Part shown: positions 58,201 to 64,000 of the stretch, in pieces
How the letters are laid out: the number at the start of each line of letters is the position of its first letter
Numbering within the stretch: the first letter of the stretch is position 1
Source: Sandaracinus amylolyticus
GTDB lineage: Bacteria; Myxococcota_A; Polyangia; Polyangiales; Sandaracinaceae
Direction: 5' to 3'
Assembly: GCF_000737325.1 (NCBI RefSeq)
Contig: NZ_CP011125.1
Coordinates: forward strand, 8,184,001 to 8,248,000
Length of the DNA: 64,000 nt
Translations under genes and position numbers: made by a program
The notes under the pieces: generated by a model
The model's input: only the letters and a program-made list of their open reading frames with translations
Told to the model about the DNA's origin: nothing
Database searches by the model: none

Positions 58201-60851
58201 CGCCGCGACGCCGCGACGGCGGCGACCTCCTCGTCGACCGCGTGGACGAGCGCGCCATCCTCGGGCAGCTCGACACCGAGGATCCGCAGGCCCTCGCGGC
58301 CCCAGCGCGTCGCCTCTCGATACGCGCCGCGCGCGTCGGCAGCGAGCAGTCGCAGCGAGTAGAGCGCGGCCTTCTCGAAGCGCGAAGGGGCGTGGCGGAT
58401 CGCGGCCTCCACGAGCGCCTCGGCGCGCTCGTGATCGCCGACGACGTACGCCGCCTCGGCGGCGTCGCGGTGGAGCGCGAAGCAGAGCTCGGGGTGCGTC
58501 CGCCACGGGTCGGCGGCGAGCAACGCGACGCCGCGCTCGTGGTACGCGAGCGCCGGCCCGAACGCCGACGCGGCCTTCGCCGCGCGTCCTGCCGCGAGGT
58601 TCAGCGCGGCGAGCTCGATGCGCTCGTCGTCGCTCATGAGCGCCGCGCCGCGGTTCAGGTGATCGACGCGATCGAACAGCCGCTGATCGCGCGCGTCGGG
58701 ATCTTCGCCGAGGAGCCGACCGAGCCGGAGGTGCAGCCTCTGGCGCTCCGCGTCGTCGAGGAGCGAGCCCATCGCCTGCTGCACGCGATCGTGCGCGAAG
58801 CGGTACGTCGCGTCCCGCGCGTGCATGGGCGCGTCGGGCGCGTCACCCGCGAGCGGGGCACGCGGCTCGGCGACGAGGAGGCTCTGCTCGACCGCGGTCC
58901 ACAGCGCCTCGGCGATCTCGGCCTCGGGGCGCTCGACGAGCCGCGCGAGCAGATCGACGTCGATCGCGCGCTTGAAGCACGACGCCGCGCCGAGCACGCG
59001 CTGCACGCTCGTGGGAAGACGGCGCACCGCGTCGAGCATCAGCTCGACGACGTTCTCGCTCATCGGCGCCGCGGCGATCTGCTCGGCGCTCCAGCTCCAC
59101 TCGGCGCGCTCCACGTCGAGCGCCAGCAGACCGCGCTGGTGCAGGTCGCGCAGGAAGCGCTCGACGTAGAACGGATTGCCCGCCGTCTTGCGGTGCACCA
59201 CCGCCGCGAGCGCATCCGCGCGATCCGGGCTGGCGTGGAGCGCGTCGGCGCAGAGCGCTGCGACCGCGTCGCGCTCGATCGGCCCGAGCAGCACGATGCG
59301 CAGCGGCGCGTGGTGCTCGCGGATCGCGGCGAACGTATCGCCGAGCGGCGGGTCGGCGGTGCCGTCCTCGCTGCGGTACGCGCCGACGAGCATCACGTGC
59401 CGCAGCGTGGTGCTCGTCGCGAGCAGCTCGATCACGCGCAGCGACGCGGCGTCGGCCCAGTGCAGATCGTCGACGAACAGCACGAGCGGCGACTCGGGCG
59501 TCGCGAGCGCCTGGACGAAGGCCTCGAACGTGAGGTCGAAGCGCGTCTCCGCGTCCGCCGGCGCGACCGGCTCGAGCGCGGGCGGCTCGCCGAGCAGCGC
59601 GCGCGCGCCGGGCACGAGATCGGTGATCACACGCGCGTTCGCGCCGACCGCGTCGGCGATGCGCGCGCGCCACTCGCTCGGCGTGCCGTCGGGCGACGTG
59701 ACCAGCTCGCGCACGATCGCGTCGATCGCCTCGATCACCGGCGCATACGGCGCGTTGCCGCGCACGGGATCGAGCTTCCCTGCGCCGAAGTGGCCGCCGA
59801 CCGCGCGCGCGCGGGCGCGGAGCGCGTGCACGAGCGCCGTCTTCCCGATGCCGGGCGGGCCCGTGATCATCACGGTCTCTCGCGCGCCCTGGCGTGCCCG
59901 CTCGAACGCGCCCTCGAGCAGCGAGATCTCGTGCTCGCGCCCGTAGATGCGACCCTCCGGGACGATCGTGCGCGCGACGTCGAGACGTGCGAGCTCGAAC
60001 GGCTCGATCGCGCGCGACACGTCCCACCGCGCGCGCGCCTCGCGCAGATCCGCGAGCAGCGAGTCGGCGCTCTGGTACCGCTGCTCCGGCACCTTCGCGA
60101 GCAGCTTCAGCACGACGTCGGAGAGCACCCGCGGGATCTCGGCGCGGAGCTCGCTCGGCGGCAGCGGTGCGCGCGCGAGGTGCGCGTGGACGAGCTCGAC
60201 GGGATCGCGCAGCGCGAACGGCGGGCCGCCGGTGAGCATCTCGTAGAACGTCGCGCCGAGCGCGTAGAGATCGGCGCGCTGATCCACCACGCGATCGAGC
60301 CGCCCGGTCTGCTCCGGCGCGACGTAGAGGAGCGTCCCCTCGACGTCGACCTCGAGCGCGTCGCGCGGTGCGGGCCCGGGCACGTCGGTCGCCAGGTCGA
60401 AGTCGACGAGCGTGATGCGGCGCGCGTCGGCCGAGACGACGACGTTCGTCGGGTTGATGTCGCGATGGAGGACGTGCGCGCGATGCAGCAGCGCGACGAT
60501 CTCCGTGAGGTCGACGGCGATCCGCAGCGCGTCGTCGATCGCGAGAGGACCACGCCGGAGCAGCGACTTGAGGTCTCGCGGACCCGCGTCCTCGAGCCAG
60601 AGCCGCGGCCGCTCGCCCTCGGCGTCCTCGATCGCGATCACGCGCGAGATCCCGGGGATCGCGCTCACGCGCACGAGCATCGCGTGCTCGCGGACCAGCA
60701 GCTCCGCCCCGCGCCGTGCGCGCGAGCCGCGCCGCACCGTCTTCAGCACGCGCGAGCGGCCGCTCGCGTCGCGCACGCGGAACACCGAGTAGCGAGGCCC
60801 GTGGTGGATCTGCTCCCTCGTCGACCAGCTCCGCTCTTCGCGCTCGACCAT
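55203..60851 (-). CDS. Ser/Thr kinase-AAA ATPase-GAF-GAF-histidine kinase fusion
   Basis: 1,882 residues (ATG at 60851; a start at 60899 would add 16). Domains: protein kinase-like (about 15-290; K37, HRD at 129-131, but DFD at 150-152 for DFG), a signalling ATPase (Walker A GPPGIGKT at 331-338, Walker B LVLFVDDLHWAD near 458-466), a long TPR-like helical region (about 720-1300), GAF1 (about 1310-1470), GAF2 (about 1500-1655), HisKA with H1670 in SHELRTPL, and HATPase (about 1775-1880; GIGIPREV, GGLGLGLFITKTI). This is the PknK/sensor hybrid layout found in myxobacteria, linking Ser/Thr and histidine phosphorylation in one cytoplasmic protein. No receiver is present or adjacent. Confidence 0.9.
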   Translation of the reverse strand: MVEREERSWSTREQIHHGPRYSVFRVRDASGRSRVLKTVRRGSRARRGAELLVREHAMLVRVSAIPGISRVIAIEDAEGERPRLWLEDAGPRDLKSLLRRGPLAIDDALRIAVDLTEIVALLHRAHVLHRDINPTNVVVSADARRITLVDFDLATDVPGPAPRDALEVDVEGTLLYVAPEQTGRLDRVVDQRADLYALGATFYEMLTGGPPFALRDPVELVHAHLARAPLPPSELRAEIPRVLSDVVLKLLAKVPEQRYQSADSLLADLREARARWDVSRAIEPFELARLDVARTIVPEGRIYGREHEISLLEGAFERARQGARETVMITGPPGIGKTALVHALRARARAVGGHFGAGKLDPVRGNAPYAPVIEAIDAIVRELVTSPDGTPSEWRARIADAVGANARVITDLVPGARALLGEPPALEPVAPADAETRFDLTFEAFVQALATPESPLVLFVDDLHWADAASLRVIELLATSTTLRHVMLVGAYRSEDGTADPPLGDTFAAIREHHAPLRIVLLGPIERDAVAALCADALHASPDRADALAAVVHRKTAGNPFYVERFLRDLHQRGLLALDVERAEWSWSAEQIAAAPMSENVVELMLDAVRRLPTSVQRVLGAASCFKRAIDVDLLARLVERPEAEIAEALWTAVEQSLLVAEPRAPLAGDAPDAPMHARDATYRFAHDRVQQAMGSLLDDAERQRLHLRLGRLLGEDPDARDQRLFDRVDHLNRGAALMSDDERIELAALNLAAGRAAKAASAFGPALAYHERGVALLAADPWRTHPELCFALHRDAAEAAYVVGDHERAEALVEAAIRHAPSRFEKAALYSLRLLAADARGAYREATRWGREGLRILGVELPEDGALVHAVDEEVAAVAASRRERSEEELIAAPPMRDRDALACVQLLDDLAAPTFYSSWRLHVWIRARTVRLVLDHGNVPPAGIAYATYGKVMEDRGDAQAAHSYIRLGAVLSQRWRTQKSRALTLFAVFMNHWRAPLRSSVPLARRAIAASSEVGDSGYAARTRAALTSLLYLQGTPLGQVLSEVERAAAFCRRLKQQAGTEQLTLQRQMIRCLQGRTRERGGWEDDEFDEVRFAGAFAESPHHECAYHVMRLETSYLLGDLRDARARMHAAGERWRAVSGLFLAAQYVYVACLTRAALADVAPEEREALLVAIDRGRERLRRWAENCPPNFAHKHDLVAAEAARLREQHVEATSRYEAAISGARREGFEQDEALASELAARYYRGLGQRRIASFYLEAAMDAYARWGATAKVEALEEETRELGVTGTIPLNVVITPPSDQVARAALDRLGLFEAAETISSEVSFEGVVEKLMRVCLATAGAQRGVLVLEREGALEVRAAGAVGEPPNLEVEPLRTSDRAPTSLVEHAFRSGEVLVLAHAAHHVRFGADAYVASRQTKSALAMPIQRQGRTIGVLYLENDLVTRAFTAERVQVLRLLSSQIAISLENSRLFEDLRLEVGERARAERRLRFLSEASVALARSLDWDATAACVAKLAVPFLGDWSTLDVVRDGGSTSRVAEAHADERREARLGAHHDHERESRPIAAVALRTGEPLIRRREDAGAADLESVELGDAESVVAVPLRARDRVVGVLTIGSSSAARMHDEADLSLAQELAHRAANSLENARLYREAEDAVRLRDEFLSIASHELRTPLASLQLAVQGLPRMLPPTCIEDARRVTALVTRQVHRLDSLIGLLLDVSRIRRGRLQLDRQRVDLREIAREAMSLLAQDLSRSGSELVVRAEAPVVGCWDGARLEQVLINLLGNAIKFGRGGRIHVSVSLDGELARVVVEDHGIGIPREVRDHVFEPFRRGVSSRHYGGLGLGLFITKTIIEEHGGRITVASEVDQGTTFTVELPTTC

Positions 60852-61026
60852 GCGCCGACGCTCGCACCGCGACGTCGAGGGTCGCATCGGCCGTGCCATG
60901 ACCGGCGCACGCGCGAATCCACGCGCACGAAGGCCGTCGCGCGGGGGCACGCGTCACACGGAAGGCAATCCGCGCCAGACGACGGCGAAGAAGGTGCAGC
61001 GCGCCTCGCGCTCCAGCCGCTCGCGC

Positions 61027-62451
61027 TCAGACCAGCAGGCCGGCGACACACGCCGTCATGAAGCACGCGAGCATGCCCGCGACCATCGCGCGCGGGCCGA
61101 TGCGCGCGAGGTCGGCCCGACGCTCGGGCGCCATCGCGCTGATCCCGCCGATCTGGATCGCGATCGATCCGATGTTCGCGAACCCGCAGAGCGCGTAGCT
61201 CGCGATCACCGCGGCGCGACGGCCGAGGAACGGCGTCTCCTGCGCGAGCCCGTCCGCGAGCCGCATGTACGCGACGAACTCGTTGAGCACGAGGCGCTCG
61301 CCGAGCAGCGCCCCGACCGTCGCGCACTCGTCGGGCGGCACCCCCATCACGAACGCGAACGGCCAGAACAACCAGCCCAGGATCGTCTGCATCGAGAGCG
61401 GGTCCCACGCGACGAGCGGCGACTGCGTCACGCCGAGCTCGTTCGCGGCGCGGATGCACTGCGCGAGCGCGGCCGCACCGCTCGGAGCGTCGCAGCCCGT
61501 CGGGATCGCGAGCTCCGCGCGCCGGAGCGCGTCCAGCGCCTCCGCCCACTCCATGCGGTTGTGCAGCAGCGCAGGCAGCGCGAAGCCCCAGTTCACCATC
61601 GCGACCAGCGCGAGGAACGCGAGCAGCATCGCGCCCACGTTCAGCGCGAGCTTGAGCCCGTCCGCCGCGCCGCTCGCGGCCGCGTCGATCACGTTCGCGT
61701 AGGGCGCTTCGTCCTCCGTCTCGAGCGAGCCCACGGACACCGGCGTCTCGCGCTCCGGCATCATCACCTTCGCGATCAGCAGCGACGCGGGGGCGCTCAT
61801 CACGCTCGCGGCGAGCAGATGCCCCGCGATGTCGGGGAAGCGAGCGCGTAGCATCCCGACGTACGCGGCGAGCACGCCGCCCGCGATGCTCGCGAAGCCG
61901 CCGGTCATGACGGCCATGAGCTCCGACTTCGTCATGCGCGCGACGTACGGCTTCACGACGAGCGGCGCCTCGGTCTGTCCCACGAAGATGTTCGCGGCGG
62001 CGCTCAGCGTCTCCGCGCCGCTGGTGCGCAGCGTGCGCTGCATCGCCCAGGCGAACGCCTTCACGACGCGCTGCATCACGCCGAGGTGGTAGAGCACGGT
62101 CATCAGCGCGCTGAAGAAGATGATCGTCGGCAGCACGTTGAGCGCGACCGTGAAGCGCTGATCGAGGTAGTCGCCGAAGAGGAAACGGCTGCCCTCCGCG
62201 GTGAAGTCGAGCAGCGCCGCGACCGCGTCGTTGAGCACCGCGAAGAGCGCGAGGCCGGTGTCGGTCTTCAGCACCAGCAACGCGAACACGAGCTGCAACG
62301 CGACCCCGGCGCTCACGACGCGCCAGGGGAACGCCTTGCGGTCGGTGGAGAGCGCCCACGCGATCACGATCATGACCACGAGGCCGAGCAGCGACAGCGC
62401 GCGCTGCCAGATCGGCACCGGCGCGTCGACGAGCGTTGCGAACGAGCCCAC
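61027..62451 (-). CDS. CNT-family nucleoside transporter (NupC-like)
   Basis: 474 residues from GTG at 62451; GTG at 62529 would add 26 residues. Concentrative nucleoside transporter pattern: TALNVLPTIIFFSALMTVLYHLGVMQRVVKAFAWAMQ (reads VALNVLPTIIFFSALMT), SAAANIFVGQTEAPLVVKPYVARMTKSELMAVMTGGFASIAGGVLAAYVG, and a C-terminal GFANIGSIAIQIGG. The core motif GQTEAP, which binds the nucleobase/ribose, is present. It moves nucleosides inward with sodium or protons. Longer than NupC (about 400), as in sodium-type homologues. Divergent from the VWA lipoprotein. Confidence 0.9.
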   Translation of the reverse strand: MGSFATLVDAPVPIWQRALSLLGLVVMIVIAWALSTDRKAFPWRVVSAGVALQLVFALLVLKTDTGLALFAVLNDAVAALLDFTAEGSRFLFGDYLDQRFTVALNVLPTIIFFSALMTVLYHLGVMQRVVKAFAWAMQRTLRTSGAETLSAAANIFVGQTEAPLVVKPYVARMTKSELMAVMTGGFASIAGGVLAAYVGMLRARFPDIAGHLLAASVMSAPASLLIAKVMMPERETPVSVGSLETEDEAPYANVIDAAASGAADGLKLALNVGAMLLAFLALVAMVNWGFALPALLHNRMEWAEALDALRRAELAIPTGCDAPSGAAALAQCIRAANELGVTQSPLVAWDPLSMQTILGWLFWPFAFVMGVPPDECATVGALLGERLVLNEFVAYMRLADGLAQETPFLGRRAAVIASYALCGFANIGSIAIQIGGISAMAPERRADLARIGPRAMVAGMLACFMTACVAGLLV

Positions 62452-62533
62452 CAGCGCGCGAGGAGACCACGGATTCGGGGAGAACTGCCAGCGCGAGCGC
62501 GCGTATGCTCGTCTCGCGCGGAGGAGCACGGCA

Positions 62534-64000
62534 GTGAGAACACGATGGCGCGCAGCGCTCTACGGAATGATGGTCGCGGCGATGGTGGGATGCGGCGACG
62601 ACGACGGCGCGTCGACGCCGGACGCGGGTGAGGGCATCGACGCCCAGGTGACGGGGGACGACGACGCGGGCGAGGCACCGCTCGACGCGCCGGCGCCCGA
62701 GCCCTGCGAGTCGCCCGGCAGCACCGAGACGGTCGCGTGTGGCTTCTGCGGCAGCGTCACGCGCTTCTGCACGGTGGATCGCACGTGGGCCTACGGGGAA
62801 TGCGAGCAGGACGGGAGCGCGTGCGAGCCCGGCACGACGCGCACGATGCCCTGCGGCAACTGCGGCGCGCAGACCCAGCGATGCACCGCGAGCTGCACGT
62901 GGGAGGACGACGGTGCGTGCGCCGACCAGGGCGAGTGCGAGCCCGGCACGATGACCCGCGAGCGCGCCGACTGCGCGGCGAACGAGACGCGCGAGCTGAC
63001 GTGCAGCGAGGCGTGCACGTTCGAGCCGAGCTCGGAGTGCATGGCGGACGCGTGCCCGACGCCGGGCGCGATCGAGACCGTCACGTGCGGGCGGTGTGGG
63101 ACGCAGGACCGCTTCTGCAACGCGTCGCGCGTGTGGGAGTACGACCCCTGCTCGAACGAGGGCGAGTGCACGCCGGGCACGACCGGCACCGATTCGTGCG
63201 GCATGTGCGGCACGCAGACGACGCGCTGCGACACGTCGTGCAACTGGGTCGCGAGCGGCGCGTGCGGCGGCGAGGGTGAGTGCGCGCCCGGAGAGGTCAT
63301 GCGCACGTCGATCGGGTGCACGACGGCGGGGCACACGCGCCTCGTCCGGTGCAGCGCCGCGTGCGGCTACACCGAGGAGCTCGAGGCGTGCAGGGCGTCG
63401 ATCCCGGTCGACGTGCTCTTCCTCGTGGACGCGACGGGCTCGCATCACTCGGGGTTCCAGGCCGAGCGCGCCGAGTTCGTCGCGCGCTGCGTCGACCCGC
63501 TGCTCGCGCTGACCGACGCGCACGTGGGGCTCGCGTATTACGGCGATCACGGCACGTCGCCCCGCACGTTCATCGGCGCGGTCGAGCTCGGAGCGTCGAC
63601 ACGCACCGCGATCGACACGAGCATCTCGACGCAGGTCTCGTTCGGTGGCGCCGACGACGCGACGATGGAGGCGCTGCACATCGTGACCGGCGGCGCGCCG
63701 CAGACGGGCGCGACCCCGTTCACGTGCTTGAGCGGGCGCGTCGCGGGCGGATGCTGGCGGAGCGGCGCGGAGCGCGTGGTCGTCATGATCACCGACGAGA
63801 ACGCGCGCGGCGGGCCCGATCCCGCGTCCACCGGGCTCTGGAACGCGTGGCCCACCGGCCCGACCTGGACGACCGTTCGGCCGCGTCTCACGACCGACGG
63901 CACGACGCTCCTCGTGGTGCTCGACGACAGCTTCTTCCCGGCGGACGCGCGCTCCCAGTACGAGGAGATGGTGCGCGACCTCGGTCAGGCCGTGACCGAC
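62534..64000 (+). CDS. Cys-rich VWA-type lipoprotein (partial, 3' end outside)
   Basis: At least 489 residues, open to the window edge. GTG start with GGAGG about 9 nt upstream; lipobox AMVGC (Cys20). Asp/Ala linker, then about six repeats of a Cys-rich unit (CGFCGSVTRFC, CGNCGAQTQRC, CGRCGTQDRFC, CGMCGTQTTRC) in which CGxCG(T/A)Q recurs. A von Willebrand A-like domain starts at about residue 292 with DVLFLVDATGSHHSG (MIDAS DATGS). A VVVMITDENARGGPDP stretch lies near the end. A large cell-surface adhesin or ligand-binding protein. The rest is outside the window. Confidence 0.8.
   Translation, partial: MRTRWRAALYGMMVAAMVGCGDDDGASTPDAGEGIDAQVTGDDDAGEAPLDAPAPEPCESPGSTETVACGFCGSVTRFCTVDRTWAYGECEQDGSACEPGTTRTMPCGNCGAQTQRCTASCTWEDDGACADQGECEPGTMTRERADCAANETRELTCSEACTFEPSSECMADACPTPGAIETVTCGRCGTQDRFCNASRVWEYDPCSNEGECTPGTTGTDSCGMCGTQTTRCDTSCNWVASGACGGEGECAPGEVMRTSIGCTTAGHTRLVRCSAACGYTEELEACRASIPVDVLFLVDATGSHHSGFQAERAEFVARCVDPLLALTDAHVGLAYYGDHGTSPRTFIGAVELGASTRTAIDTSISTQVSFGGADDATMEALHIVTGGAPQTGATPFTCLSGRVAGGCWRSGAERVVVMITDENARGGPDPASTGLWNAWPTGPTWTTVRPRLTTDGTTLLVVLDDSFFPADARSQYEEMVRDLGQAVTD

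Noticed and set aside
56175-61061. A 1,600-residue open frame opposite the giant kinase
   Set aside because: Composition (Arg, Glu, Ala, Leu) matches the reversed codons of the kinase; no motif, no signal, no start signal.

Overview
The window is very GC-rich (third codon positions almost always G or C), genes are densely packed, and the gene content is typical of a large-genome, predatory or soil-type myxobacterium (Polyangia; a Sandaracinus-like organism is my best guess, by inference only). The signs are three eukaryote-like Ser/Thr protein kinases, a 1,882-residue kinase/ATPase/GAF/histidine kinase fusion, an RsbR-like stressosome protein, about a dozen Cys- and Asp-rich lipoproteins with Asp/Ala/Pro linkers, MopE-type Cys repeats, a MYXO-CTERM-like tail, and TRAP transport with a TatT partner. 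I saw no rRNA, tRNA, CRISPR array, transposase or phage genes.

Layout. 0-4.5 kb: RsbR-like STAS protein, then a surface lipoprotein translationally coupled to a TonB-dependent receptor carrying its own N-terminal TonB-type domain. 4.5-9.8 kb: a secreted parallel beta-helix protein, an exported protein of unknown function, a pectinacetylesterase-family lipoprotein, an unknown protein and a small lipoprotein. 9.9-17.2 kb: a PAP2-fold membrane protein whose catalytic histidines are lost, an MDR oxidoreductase, an acyltransferase-like membrane protein, a MASE1 hybrid histidine kinase and a VWA-domain lipoprotein. 17.25-17.78 kb: a gene-free stretch bounded by ~60-nt inverted repeats and holding five tandem ~22-nt units. 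17.8-23.3 kb: a GMC oxidoreductase with a small membrane partner, divergent from a Ser/Thr kinase-TPR protein-lipoprotein operon.

23.4-31.2 kb: a TRAP transporter locus (tatT-like, dctP, dctQM fusion) split by four genes on alternating strands: SnoaL-like, LysR, AraC/GlxA and ABM monooxygenase. The dctQM product ends in three copies of a Cys-bounded repeat. 31.5-37.2 kb: MgtE, a coupled tRNA aminocarboxypropyltransferase/homocysteine methyltransferase pair, a lipoprotein and three unknowns. 37.4-40.4 kb: two tandem paralogous membrane proteins, another membrane protein and DedA. 40.5-45.1 kb: a coupled LamG lipoprotein and M23/MopE/FG-GAP secreted protein, plus a lipoprotein. 45.1-47.6 kb: an XRE regulator-pseudo-receiver-Ser/Thr kinase operon with stop/start overlaps and a perfect palindrome upstream.

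47.9-55.2 kb: dapF, a multicopper oxidase lipoprotein with an FNR-type half-site pair upstream, an FRG-domain protein, a HAF-repeat lipoprotein, a DUF2254-like membrane protein, a C-type-lectin-like lipoprotein and a His-rich zinc ribbon. 55.2-64 kb: the giant hybrid kinase, a CNT nucleoside transporter and a Cys-rich VWA lipoprotein that runs off the edge.

The common theme is envelope and surface biology (lipoproteins, secreted adhesin- or enzyme-like proteins, TRAP and TonB uptake) controlled by phosphorylation-based signalling. Several components are pseudo-enzymes by motif inspection. Many start codons are GTG; I chose starts from Shine-Dalgarno sequences, signal peptides and stop/start overlaps where these were visible.
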